Positions 44,985 to 55,440 are shown, counted from the first letter of the stretch. The stretch is 64,000 nt of DNA from Dendrolimus kikuchii (GCA_019925095.2 CM034401.1:3565838-3629837); one strand, 5' to 3'. Numbers and translations are program-made. Notes: generated by a model from the sequence alone, not told the origin.

Positions 44985-45140
44985 TACGTTTTAACGGTTT
45001 TAAGCGCGCTATTTTATTTGATTTTTATTTCGGCGTCTCTGCCACTTTTCAGCAGCTGTCATCACGGAAGACAAAAGTGTCAAGTGTCAATGAGTAATGT
45101 TAAAGTTTTTATTCAGCCTAACGCTAACTTGTTCGTTTTG
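44985..45140 (+). repeat. MITE-like repeat, family I (left end intact)
   Basis: acgttttaacggttttaagcgcg, then tttatttcggcgtctctgcc, then cagctgtcatcacgga and agtgtcaatgagtaatgtta. The first block is the inverted form of the last block of 29775-29985. Confidence 0.6.
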
Positions 45141-45279
45141 ATTATTTAGTTCTAATTTCTGTTTATGGTTATTATTTAAAGTATAAGTTGTTCGTCACCC
45201 CTATGCAACTTTTTAATGTGCGTGGTCCGATACGCATTGGGCCGGTCAAAAATCAAAATAATTTTAATTTTGACTTTTT

Positions 45280-45513
45280 TTATTTTTTTATTGCAGGAGT
45301 TCAGCAGACAGGCAGACGGCCCACTTAGTGGAACGCGGTTACCGTCGCCTATGGACATTTGCAACTCCAAAGGTGCCACAAATGAGCTGCTGCTCTCTTA
45401 AAGGAGACTGGAACCTGGTCACTAATGCCGGAACACAACACAAGGTTGTTATGGCGGCATACTCTAGACCAGGGGTGGTCGCCATCCAGTCGAGCAAATA
45501 CTCTACCACCTGG
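45280..45513 (-). mobile_element. Repeat A, truncated
   Basis: Runs from tttttattgcaggagttcag to ctctaccacctgg and stops there, lacking the 'gtgggttgttttgtcgcc...' end. Confidence 0.78.
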
Positions 45514-46069
45514 CATTAGTGACAGATGATGACTAATAAATAAATAAATTATTTTACAGTATTGAAATAACTCGTGAAATGAGAGTGACAGTGCGCTGCA
45601 GCACATCCAATTATCTGTCGAAATGGACGCTCATTATAATAATAAAATAGCCAGGGGGTGACTCGAATTGAATGATAACAAAAGCATGTGTTAATACAAA
45701 CTGACACGTATATGTAAATGCCTAGGATATATGTGAGTCTTATTGAACCCCTTATGTCATTTTGGAGTTTCCAAAATTCCAGTAATGTCTATGAAGAATC
45801 TATTAGGTTCGAGGGTACAGAGAATATTTTTGGCACATTTATCCATGGAGGATTCATGGGTTACGCAAATCGGAAATCTCGACGATTTTATGATACACAT
45901 AGGCTCGCGCTTAACCACAATCACGCCTAAGGGTCCATCCACTAATTACGTCACAGGAACTTCCTGATTTTTGAGCCTTCCCCCGTCCATGTCACACTTC
46001 GTCGATCCCCCAAACGTGTGACGTTATTTATGAATGGCCCCTAATGTCGAACGATGATGCAGTCGAAGA
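45514..46069. other. Intron, no assigned genes
   Basis: Overlapping open frames at 45718-45967 on both strands have no recognisable similarity. The GC content is moderate; possibly another old repeat. Confidence 0.3.
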
Positions 46070-46190
46070 TGGATAACATCTATTCATACGACACTTGAAG
46101 ATACCCGGATTGTTCTTTTCGGAAAACAAGGCTTCTGGTAGTACATTCCACAACTTTGCCATATGCAGGAGGCACGTGGAATGATCTTTT
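46070..46190 (-). pseudogene. LINE 3'-end ORF relic
   Basis: The minus strand gives CLLHMAKLWNVLPEALF and PGIFKCRMNR, the WNxLPxxxF...FKxRxxR ending of a non-LTR retrotransposon ORF. Only ~35 codons. Confidence 0.5.
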
Positions 46191-46194
46191 TATT

Positions 46195-46285
46195 GCAAAA
46201 CTCGCAAAGAAGCACACGACCCAGCTCATGGAAAGTGGTTACCGTCGCTTATAAACGTCCGCAACACCATTGGCCTTGCCAACAC
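46195..46285 (-). repeat. Diverged relative of repeat A (tail half)
   Basis: tttttattgcaaaactcgc, ctcatggaaagtggttaccg and gtccgcaacaccattgg follow repeat A's order at about 65-70% identity. A similar piece on the other strand is at 52140-52225. Confidence 0.5.
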
Positions 46286-46295
46286 ATTGACAGCT

Positions 46296-46735
46296 GTTAC
46301 GTCAAGTACATGGAACAATTAACTGCTTAATAATAAGCAAGGTTATAATTTAGTTGTTCATGTACGTGACGTAACAGACTGTAGAGGTTTATTTTACTGT
46401 GTGTGGTGCGTTGGTGATGTTACCCTGTTGGATAGGGTGACGCACTGCTGGTGAAATGGCGAGAGCCCATGGCTCCATCGCTGCGGGAGCTAGGCTCAAC
46501 CGCTGGAGGGGAGTACAAAATAAGACTTGTATTGTACTCCAACATTGAACTTAAGACTATATATACAGAAATCTTAACTGCTACGTGAAATTATGTAAAA
46601 CCTAAACATATTCGTAAATGCATCTCCGAAGGTTTACTGTTTTCTGTATTGACAGATTTTGGCACGTACATGAACTACTCAATTATAACCTTGCTAATTA
46701 TTCAGCAATAAATTATTCCATGTACGTGACGCAAC
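46296..46735. mobile_element. Fold-back element with ~80-bp complex TIRs
   Basis: Unit 46291-46381 and unit 46661-46736 are inverted copies of each other (both contain agcaaggttataatt and cgtacatg). Unit 1 is itself an inverted repeat: gttacgtcaagtacatggaa and its near complement at 46354-46375. The centre (~280 bp) includes gatgttaccctgttggatag and gtgacgcactgctgg. No ORF. The family is not recognised and no target duplication is clear. Confidence 0.65.
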
Positions 46736-46799
46736 CACAACTTTTAGGATAGGATAAAATGCAATAGGGGGATAAGATAGAGATCAAACAGGAAGATTG

Positions 46800-47330
46800 A
46801 TATAGAGGACAGGATATGGGATTGGAGCAGGTGGAATGTCTTTGGACACCGTTCCTCGGGCTCTTCGGGGGAAGAGCCAAATGCAGTGCAGAAGCATGCA
46901 TCGAGGGTGTGTGGGACTCTCAGCGACCGGTTCTCCACGCTAGCTCCAAACAGAAGCAGTCGCGAGAAACCGATCGCTAAACTACCCACTAAACCTAAAC
47001 CTGCGCCCCTGTATCCGCGCTTTTACGGGGCGCCCCCACGCTCGGCAATACTGGGCCACCCCGGTGGCAGAGTGAGCCACTTCATCAATCAGGGGGGGGA
47101 AGTCCGCTGCTACCCCCGTAGCAGCGGCCCCCTGTGACGGTAATTATGGAAAGAGGAGATGCGCGTAGCGGCGCCTTCGACCGCCGGTCCGCCTCCTGCG
47201 GACGAGGTCAGGGGGGGTAGTGAGCTATCGTAACTCTCACTGACCGCACGAAACTGTTTTAACTCACGGCTAATTTCTCTGAAAGCGTGGTATCACGCCG
47301 ATCGATCCGGCCAAACAAAAAAAAACCCTC
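46800..47330. other. GC-rich island of unknown nature
   Basis: Strikingly GC-rich for this window, with cggggcgcccccacg, gggccaccccggtgg and a perfect hairpin at 47104-47127. An 83-codon plus-strand frame (46886-47137) and an 81-codon minus frame overlap it, neither recognised. It could be the 5' region of a TE or a CpG-type regulatory island. Confidence 0.4.
47104..47127. repeat. Perfect 10-bp stem, 4-base loop
   Basis: ccgctgctac / cccc / gtagcagcgg within the GC-rich island. No T-run follows, and the setting is eukaryotic, so it is not called a terminator. Confidence 0.8.
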
Positions 47331-47426
47331 GTCTAATGTATTAAGTTTCCAGTATAGCTCAACCAAATTGTAGGTGTTTCACTGACGCCAAACAACCGAG
47401 TTCTTGAAAATTCATATATATAAACA

Positions 47427-47600
47427 GCCCATAAATGTCCCACTGCTGGACTCGGGCCTCCCATTATAGGGGGGAACGGACAGTATACCCGCCACGCTTG
47501 TCCAAGGCGGCTTTGTAGGTTTGACACATCGGTTATCTTAATGTGCAGGTTGCATCACGATATTTTCCTTCACCGTTGTTAGCACGTGGTTATTATAAAA
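47427..47600 (-). mobile_element. SINE S1, head missing
   Basis: cataaatgtcccactgctgg, cgggcctcccattatag, aacggacagtatacccgcca, aaggcgg and ttcaccgttgttagcacgtg. It ends where the sequence becomes unique before a LINE-B insertion. Confidence 0.7.
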
Positions 47601-47637
47601 CTGACTTGGACATTTACATTTTACTAAATAGCTTAAA

Positions 47638-47972
47638 GAGAGTGTCGGGGTGAAGGTAAGGAAAGGAATGCTCCGGTGGTTCGGGCATGTGGAAAGAATG
47701 CATGATGAAAGAATGACTAAACAGATATACAATGCAAAAGTGGATGGATGCAGAAGTCGTGGAAGGCCACGACACACCTTCCATGATCAAATTGATCGTG
47801 TACTAGCGGAGGGTGATGTCAGGAGCCTTAAGAACAGACGAGTGTGCATGACAAGAGTTATGAATGTCAAAGAAGCAAGTGAGGTGTGTAAGAATGGGCC
47901 TAAATGGCGCTCTGTTGTTCGTGCCTACCCCGCAAGGGAACTGGCGTGAAGTTATGTATGTATGTATGTATG
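47638..47972 (+). mobile_element. LINE-B copy with 13-bp target duplication
   Basis: gagtgtcggggtgaaggtaa to the tail. taaatagcttaaa at 47625-47637 and 47973-47985. Open frame: MKVRKGMLRWFGHVERMHDE onward to ARELA*, the most intact C-terminal block in the window. Confidence 0.9.
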
Positions 47973-47985
47973 TAAATAGCTTAAA

Positions 47986-49855
47986 AATTGTCAATGTACT
48001 TTAAGCCATGGATTGTCGCCTTTTGGTCAAGTCACAATTTTCGATGTATGTTAATTTGTAAATCTTTGTATTCCACATTAAATTGTAAACGCGATAAATC
48101 AGATTAAAACAGATTTATATATATTTTTTTTAATATAAAACTTGCATGAACAAAACATCACCGGTCAAGTCACCGCCATAACTCTGCATACGACTGACAT
48201 ATAGTCACAATTATGACAGCTGTACAAAAGCCGGACATATGAACTGCAAAGCGGCCCCTGTTTGCACAATTATAGTTTCGCCCCGATCATTGACTGCGTG
48301 CAACCCTTATTGCAATCACGTTAAATAGAAGGATTCGGTTACATTGTATTAATTACTTTCAATTTGTCATTAATTAAATAAATTTGCGTGCATTTTTAAT
48401 TAATTATAAATATCTAATATTAAATCATTTGACTTTCGATACACCAGCATAGAGAATTTTTCATTATAGCAATAAGTGTACAATTGTTAGCACTCCAAGT
48501 GATTGGTGCCTTATCATCATCTTATCATGAGATTGTAATTCCTAAATTTCTTCCATGCTTTTAATATGAAGTTTGGTAAATATGACACGGCCTCTTCGAT
48601 CCAAATCTTTACTTATTCATACTGGTCTTAGTGTCTGGAGTCGGCCGCAGACTTTTCTGATGTAGAACCCATAGTGACTTACTAAGCTTGTGAATATATG
48701 TAAAATGTATACCTGCCTGCGATTTTTTTAGGTATGTCGTACAGTCGTGGTATGAAAAGGTTCTTCAGTTTTCAAATAGATTCATTTAACGTTCCTCGAG
48801 CACATGTTACCTTTTCAAACTAAGTCACAGAACACACTGTTCCACAGAAAATTATGTTTAACTGTTTGACAATAAAGTTTAAAATTACGTACATCAAAGT
48901 TGTTTGATTTTCTATCTTGTCCATGCAAGAAGATTGTTTCGAGATGTAAAACCGTTTTATTGGTTTTAATGTTAAGCGTAGTGATATATCTCAGTGTCTG
49001 TCATTGTCGACATTACAATTTTCTTTTATGACATTTTAATATTTTACAAACTTAACACTTATTAAAAGGTTGGCATTACTGTTTCTTGTACTCGTTCAAG
49101 CAAAAGTTAACTTTAAGGTGACGAACCTCTTCATACCGCGACTGTACCTATGCCTATCCTTAGTTGCAATAAAACATTTAAATCATATAAACCTGGTGCG
49201 CTATTAAAATGAAGTGCGTAATTACCGATCGGTATAAACATTTGTATAAATGACAATTGCCGGCAGACAGGTTCCCCCCATTTGTTGACCACTCGGCGTC
49301 ATTTGGCGGTCATCCCGCAAATTGCTCTTTCCCAGCAAAATTGTCAATAAAACTCATCCGATTCGCAGTTAAACAAGCGAGCGACATTATTAATTTATGC
49401 GTTGTAATATGCTGCACAAACATTGGCGTTATCCCGTGTAAATTATTAATAGTGCTGGGGTAAAAATTATGCTTCAGCCGAATTGGTAGTTTGGGCCGAA
49501 ACGTTCGGTTTATAGCCCCGTGTGCACATTAATTTGGCGCGTTATATCTGTGACTATTATTCGAGTTATTTGGCTAATAATCGAATTGCTAAAGCAAACG
49601 TTACCTATCTCGGTGTTGGAGAGCAATTATTCATTGCCATCACAGTCGCGATCCTCAGCAGTGACGGAACGACTTGGAAGAAGACAGGACTAAAATTAAT
49701 AAACACAGATCTATATAATCTTGCTGAGGCTTCTTGTTACATGGGTCTAATTTTCACCCAGGCCTGTCTACTTGAAGAATATTTTAAAACCTTAAACATA
49801 CAAACACTGACGTAAACTAAAGTCCTGAATAGTTACATTAAAAGAGAAGAAGGTC
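47986..49855. promoter_or_regulatory. TE-poor unique DNA, candidate cis-regulatory region
   Basis: Two blocks stand out as unique, mixed-composition and rich in homeodomain-type cores: 48144-48430 (caccgccataactctgcat, tcattaattaaataaatttg) and 49240-49640 (attattaatttatgcgttg, gtaaattattaatagtgc). No repeat family, no convincing exon (an open frame at 49522-49815 is unrecognised). Regulatory role is inferred from TE depletion inside a developmental gene's intron. Confidence 0.35.
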
Positions 49856-50067
49856 GCCAGGTGGTAGGGCATTGCCCGACTGGATGGCTAACGCCCCTGG
49901 TCTAAAGTATGTCGCCATAACAACGTTGAGTTGTGTTCCGGCATTAATGACCAGGTTCCAGTCTCCCTTAAGAGAGCAGCAGCGCATTTGTACCACCTTT
50001 GGTGTTGTAAATGTCAATAGGCGATGGTACACACCGTAACATGGTACACTCCTGCAATAAAAAAAAG
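49856..50067 (+). mobile_element. Repeat A, 5'-truncated
   Basis: From gccaggtggtagggcattg to actcctgcaataaaaaaa. The segment before the tail is replaced by an imperfect repeat (gatggtacac...catggtacac). Confidence 0.75.
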
Positions 50068-51414
50068 AAGAATAAAAATTTTACAATAACAAATTGCGTA
50101 AAAAAAAGGCGTAAATGGAAATCTAAAACCTCAATTATCATAGGTAGGCAACACATCTGCTACAGCGACCGTTGCCAATTACATCAGGTGAATCGTTTAC
50201 TAGTTTTCCTATAAGCAAACATATAGTAGGGTACTAGGTTGAGGTAGTAAGACGTACTACTAAACGTTACATATCTAGAGAATTTTCAACATACTAACTG
50301 CTCTGGCTCAACGTCCCGAAACAAGAATATTCCACTGTTTTCTGCTCAACGCTGTCTTCTGTCCAGTCACAGGCTTGAAACTCACGTATATTAGCCTCTA
50401 CTACGTGTCGCCAGCGACATCTGGGGCTGCCAATTGTAAATACAAATACTCTTTATTTGCTAACAATTTCAAACTCGGTTATTTAGGAGTAAACGGAAAC
50501 ATCAAACGGATAATAGCTCCCCGGCGACTCACCTCGTCTGTTGTCTTAAGAGAATGCGATTACACAAATCTGAAGAAGCTATTAATCCGGTTCGCTGCCC
50601 CCGAATGGCATCATGGTTTGTTTAATAAAATCTCGAATTTACATATCAAAACCTACAAAGGGGCATAATTGGACCCGATGACTTAGAAAACGTAGGCGAG
50701 GGGGGTGCACCACACCCAAACAAACAAAGGAATTATACCCGCCTCAAGAAACTTTTAGCAATGGAAAGCTCCTTAACAAACAGACGCGCGTGTGTATCTA
50801 ATGAAATTCCTATGGTTGCATAACATGAGCGTGAGCGCCGAGCGTTATTAGCAAAATTATTTCGGCAAAATCTTTGAAGGCGGTCGCTCTTTCGGAAAAG
50901 TTGTTAAGAAAATGGGTTGAGATCTTTTTGGGATTTCATTAGTTTGTAACTATGCGTTGTGTTACGTGAAGTATCTAATTTATTGGGTAGGCGTAGCCGA
51001 GGGAGCGAATGGGCAGCGCGCATTGGGAAATGGATCGGAATAGCCGAATCACGCCGCTTTGAGCCGAAGCCGCCGCGACACGATTCGTTAAGAGACAAAT
51101 GTTTAGATTCAATTCTTACATTTTTTCCGGCATCAATTAGTGATGGCATGTTTGCCGGGCGTTTCGTATTCGATTGTCCCGATTGTACGGTGGCCGTATT
51201 TTTTCAATAATTAAGTTTTGTTGTTAATTCTGATAGCGTTTAGGTGGGTTATTTTTGAATTTCGGTTAATTCGCCACGATGAATCGGTATCTTTATAGAC
51301 TTCGGTAGCCGATGTCTTTTCTACCTAAAACCTTTTCGTTTCATTAAGTCTTGCTATCTGTCAGTCATTATGTAATGTGACATAGTCTACGTTAGACCGC
51401 TGATCGCGCCGCTC
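50068..51414. promoter_or_regulatory. TE-poor unique DNA, candidate cis-regulatory region
   Basis: 50400-50700 and 50830-51240 are GC-balanced and unique, with open but unrecognised frames on both strands (50904-51149 minus, 50959-51210 plus). A weak dispersed repeat is at 50308-50400. Words such as cgtagccgagggagcgaat and ccgaagccgccgcgacacg contrast with the AT-rich flanks. Confidence 0.3.
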
Positions 51415-51727
51415 CTTTTTTTTTATTCCATGACTTCAGCAGACAGGCAGACGGCCCACTTGATGAAAAGCGGTTACTATCGCCTATAGACATTTGCTGC
51501 ACCAAAGTTGCTACAAATGCGCTGCTGCTCTCTTAAGGGAGACTGGAACCTGGTCACTAATGCCGGAACACAACTCAAGGTTGTTATGGCGACATACTCT
51601 AGACCAAGAGTGGTAGCCATCCAGTCGGGCAAATGCCCTACCGCCTGGCTGTGGGTTGTTTTGTCACCTCTTACGACAGGCCGCCCGGCCGCAGGAAACT
51701 GTATTCTTTCTCCGTTCCTGCACGGAT
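51415..51727 (-). mobile_element. Repeat A, near full-length
   Basis: ttttttttattccatgacttc to ctccgttcctgcacggat; the AG of the acceptor-like site is lost (ccatg). Confidence 0.8.
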
Positions 51728-51756
51728 AGAATTCCTTCCGCGAAAATCTCGTCGTG

Positions 51757-52120
51757 CGACATTCTACACCCGCTCATAATAACCCGAGTGATCCATCCAT
51801 CCATCTCTTGTTTGGTCTACATTTGTATCCATCAATCTTGCAGTTTAACATTATTTTTGTCACGTGACTTCTCCCTCGTCATTATATGCCCATACCATTC
51901 TAATCTTCTTCCTCTCAATTTTTCAATCACGGGTGCAACTTTCAAAGATCCCCTTATGTATTTATTTCTCACCTTACCCGTTCTTATAAAACCACAAATC
52001 CATCACAACATTCTCATCTCAGCTGAGCTTCCAATCCCGTATCCCCTCTACTCTATTCCTCCTCTCTGATCCTTCTATCTCATCCCTTGTCGCTTCTCTT
52101 TATCCCATCCTAAAGACTAG
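51757..52120 (-). pseudogene. LINE reverse-transcriptase C-terminal relic (third LINE type)
   Basis: The minus strand reads EMRMLWWICGFIRTGKVRNK, then YIRGSLKVAPVIEKLRGRRL, EWYGHIMTREKSRDKN, and after a frame change a remnant of the usual GRPKKRWMD ending. This is the C-terminal end of a widespread insect LINE reverse transcriptase. Several stops. Confidence 0.65.
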
Positions 52121-52139
52121 CTAAGCTTAGCTTCGACCT

Positions 52140-52225
52140 GGTGTTGCAAACGTTTATACGCAACCGTAACCGCTTTCTATTAATTGGGACGTTTTCCTGT
52201 TTATCAACTTTGGCAATAAAAAATA
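52140..52225 (+). repeat. Diverged relative of repeat A (tail half)
   Basis: ggtgttgcaaacgtttatac, aaccgtaaccgctttctatt and ttggcaataaaaaata follow the end of repeat A. Confidence 0.5.
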
Positions 52226-52830
52226 AATGCGTGTGTGTGCAATTCTCACATAGTAGAATTGAAACTTCAGAGGATATACTGTTATGATCGAGGTGCCGAC
52301 AAAGGCAAATTCACACCTGCAGCCCTGTAGAATCGCATTTTATTACCTTTTCGGCATTTGGACTTCTTTTGTTTACTTTGTAATTAGAAAAACAGCTCAT
52401 TTTGTATTGTAATCTATTATGGCAGTCATTAGCCAGGTGTGATACTCGGAAAGTCGGTCACGCGGCCGAGCAGACATATTTCATCCGTGCGGTATAAAGC
52501 AATGCCTCGATTGTGGATGAGGCATTCGAGGGATAACCACAAGCGGAGCAAGACTTGTGTACATTCGGTAATCTATTTAGTGAAGGACTTTGCGCGGGTA
52601 TTGAATCATGCATTACGTTTGGACTGTTTGTGTTCAGTTATATTTGTACCTGTGTTATACGTGTTTGTATAGTTCTAATAAACTCTATAATAATTCCAAC
52701 GGCATTTTAATTCGAGTCTCGCATTCGTAACAATACTCACAGATAATTCTTCTCTAACTAATCTATTCTTTAGCCTACATTCGTCAACATAATATAATTT
52801 AAAAAAAAAACATCTTAAGTATGACTTTCA
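52226..52830 (-). repeat. Family K repeat interrupted by an LTR
   Basis: Left part 52240-52279 (attgaaacttcagagg) and right part 52733-52830 (atactcacagataattcttc) join, after removing the LTR and one atac, into the family K sequence seen at 16245-16305 (complement). Confidence 0.65.
52280..52732 (+). mobile_element. Solo LTR, 453 bp, 4-bp target duplication
   Basis: TGTTATGATC ... CGTAACA with atac repeated at 52276-52279 and 52733-52736. TATA box at 52493-52499 and poly(A) signal aataaa at 52677-52682. A 4-bp duplication fits many Ty3/gypsy elements; no internal region is present, so clade is open. Homologous to 1589-2097. Confidence 0.8.
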
Positions 52831-53394
52831 ATTTTTCACTGTTTTAGTCTAAAAGATATTATTATCAATTGAATTTCGGTCCAAATTGGACCTATGTTTA
52901 ATCATTGGTCTTATTGACTCTCTTATCTATGCTGCACAATGTAAAACTTGTATCTCATTCTCTCCCAAGCTTAGTCCTATAGATTACTACATTTATCTCT
53001 TTTTAGTGTCGCTTTCTCATTTCATCGAGTTTGAAATCACAACGATTCTAAAGAAGTTTGGGCTCAAAGAACGAGCCCTTAGGACCGACACGCGCTTGGC
53101 CGATTTTTTATTTATTTCGGTTGATTGGTCCAACGATGTTGTGGTCCTCAATGATTCCCACAGAGCGTGTAAAGTGCTATTGTGGCGCGTCAATGAAGTG
53201 CAAGCCGACGACATAGGGGCATCTTATGCAGCCCTTTGCCTCAATGAGGATATTGACACTTGCCCATGATCACCTTTTGTTCCGTCACGTGTTGCATTAT
53301 AAATAGTGCACGTGTTCATTGCACCAAGAAGCCCAGTTGTTTCGTTTCCTATTTTGAGTATACCTACATTATTAATCCTTAGATCATTTGACTG
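52831..53394. other. Unique block, unrecognised open frame
   Basis: 52886-53269 (+) is open for 127 codons, and the minus strand 53017-53214 is also open. Neither product is recognised and there is no clear splice structure. Composition is GC-balanced from 53050 to 53330. Confidence 0.3.
53286..53325. promoter_or_regulatory. TATA-like box flanked by two E-boxes
   Basis: cacgtg at 53286-53291 and 53309-53314 flank tataaata (53298-53305), all in an imperfect direct repeat (cacgtgtt.gcat / cacgtgttcattgca). Could be a core promoter or an enhancer element; function is inferred. Confidence 0.25.
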
Positions 53395-53455
53395 TGGTTG
53401 AGCGTGCTAAGCATTTGCCGGCCAACGTCACTACAACGCAGAAGCTGCGGGGTTT
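53395..53455 (+). mobile_element. SINE S2 head fragment
   Basis: tgtggttgagcgtgctaagc, ccggccaacgtcactacaac and gcagaagctgcgggg match the S2 tRNA-like head up to just before box B. Confidence 0.5.
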
Positions 53456-53825
53456 TTTCTATTATTATTATTAACAACTCTACGGACTCGAGTTCCGTAC
53501 CCTTTTTTACAACTTAATTTCTAGATTGAATTTTTTGAATTTAACACGCTTATTAGTTATTTTGGTTCTTGTGTGTGACATTAATTTATTGATTTTTGTG
53601 TTGAGCTGTATGTATCTTACGAATAACTTATTATATGAATTTATTCTAATTTTAATACTAAACTTATACTAATGTAGAGTGTATCTGTTACATGCTGGTG
53701 TTGTGAGGAAGTGCATGTGCAGTGTGGGCCTTATATCTATACTTATAAATATGGTCCTATCTAGTGCCATGTGTGTTTTTTTTTGTTTTCTGTGTCTGGG
53801 TTATTAATTTTTAGGCTCTTTGTGT
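53456..53825 (+). repeat. Dispersed repeat, family J
   Basis: ctacggactcgagttccgta, actaatgtagagtgtatctg, gctggtgttgtgaggaagtg and agtgccatgtgtgtt. Inverted copy at 58205-58520, and a part at 59575-59707. No ORF; class unknown. Confidence 0.65.
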
Positions 53826-53829
53826 GTCA

Positions 53830-54050
53830 ATGCAATGCGGTGGTAGTACGCGTTGGTTTCAGTATGTGTATAAGGCAACGCGGAAGCTCCGGGTTCGGTT
53901 TCTGGCATGGTAAATACTGTAAAACAAATTTTGCGTTATTTACTATGGTCTGGGTGTCTGTGATCGGTCTCATAGTGGCCCGTTGTGTATGACTTATACA
54001 CATAATACAAACGTAACTTGCTTAGCTTGGGGATATACAATGTGTGTTTG
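53830..54050 (+). mobile_element. SINE S2 copy
   Basis: gcaacgcggaagctccgggttcgg (box B region), tggtaaatactg, gcgttatttactatggtctg, gtgtctgtgatcgg and cacataatacaaacgtaac. The tRNA-like head is diverged. Confidence 0.6.
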
Positions 54051-54231
54051 ACTGCCGATTTATTTTTTATTACTTATTTTGGTACCTACAACACACACCA
54101 TTTTTGCAATAAAAGATTATTTATGGCCGTTTCTTATTCTCTTTCTTTCTCTCTCTCTCATGTACTTAAGTTCTCATTCTACTAAGCGTAGTTCTACCGT
54201 CTATACAACGGGTATTGCTCTGATAACTAAT

Positions 54232-54545
54232 TGATTTGGTGTCTACGTCGCCATTTTACCATCGCACCACTCGCCGGCGATTTGGATTTCATCCACACAT
54301 CCTCAACACCTGGAAGTCATCCACAGTACGTGGTGTAGGGTACACCTTTATGCTATACGTGAGCAAGCTATGGAATGAACCCGCAGTTTTCCCAGAGCGC
54401 TACAATATTGGAAATTTCAAATAGATATTTAAAAACTCAACGAGGTAGGCAACGCATCGGCTCCTTTAGTGTTGCAGATGTTCACGGGCGTCGGCAATTA
54501 TTTGCCATCAAGTGGACCCGATTGCCAATTAAGCAAACTGTCAAA
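54232..54545 (+). pseudogene. LINE C-terminal ORF relic
   Basis: Frame 1: SPFYHRTTRRRFGFHPHIL, WKSSTVRG, VSKLWNEPAVFPERYNIGNF. A frameshift near 54424 leads to YLKTQRGRQRIGSFSVADVH. This is the ending of the same LINE type as 13140-13545. Followed by family E at 54686. Confidence 0.7.
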
Positions 54546-54685
54546 GAAGCATACATAAAAAAATACTTTTTCATTTCTCATATTCTGAATGTACGCTTGG
54601 AGTTTCCTGATCACAGGGATGAGAACAGTATTTTCCGTCACTGTCACACGATTTTCCCTGCTGTCAAATTTGTTTTTTTGGATTT

Positions 54686-54990
54686 TATGGCTTGGCATCT
54701 AGGCCTTTAAGCCAGATCTTAGATTCAATGTAGTTTCTTCATTTTCTTAAACCTATGTGTAGCACAGCTGAACTGTAGGTTATCAGCTAGTGCCATTCAA
54801 TGGAGTTCTTGTGACAACTCAAAAGGCCACATTTGACTTTACAGTTCACATTTCTCACAAAATACATAATTACTACTCAAAAACTATCAATATCCTACAA
54901 CTATTGTTCATTTTAGAGTAATTTTACACATTTTTAGAAAATAAAACTGTACAGCACAACATCTCCTTTCAGTTCCCGCCAAAAACTCCT
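54686..54990 (+). repeat. Dispersed repeat, family E (long form)
   Basis: ggcttggcatctaggccttt, the long insert (gatcttagattcaatgtag), the conserved core, and cagttcccgccaaaaactcc at the end. Closest to the inverted copy at 34115-34432. Confidence 0.72.
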
Positions 54991-55199
54991 CGTCAAAAAA
55001 TGTAAAACTATGCGAACCATAGATAATACACGTGACTCGTGGCCCAACTTTTTCAGCCACTGTTAAATCGCGGCATAAATTTTAATAAAAAAAATATCAA
55101 CAATTTTATCACATCATTTTATACTTATAAATAAAATTTTACTAAATTATTACTTAATTCAGCAGTTTAATTAATCAGTGACAAAAAAATACTGGCTGG
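54991..55199. other. AT-rich intron
   Basis: Nothing recognised. Confidence 0.3.
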
Positions 55200-55440
55200 T
55201 AGAATGCCACAGAATAAGAAATTTACTTGACTTTTCATATGTGACGTATTAAATGAGTTTATCAGATTTAGATATATTTAACGCCTGATTTCATTAGAGA
55301 AGTAGTTGTTTGTTTATCTAGCAGTTTTTATTTACTTTCCTCATATTCGTAATGAAGAGCAGAGTGTTAACCTCTGAAGAAAGGCCTGTTTAGGCACTCA
55401 ACCATTATTACCAGTTCATAAGACAAATAATGTTCGTGTT
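55200..55440 (-). repeat. Dispersed repeat, family L
   Basis: Inverted copy of 12110-12325 (complement: gagtgcctaaacaggcc, gaatatgaggaaagtaa, aatgaaatcaggcgttaaat). Confidence 0.6.

Noticed and set aside
49522..49815. 97-codon plus-strand ORF
   Set aside because: No recognisable domain or splice sites; kept only as part of a possible regulatory block.
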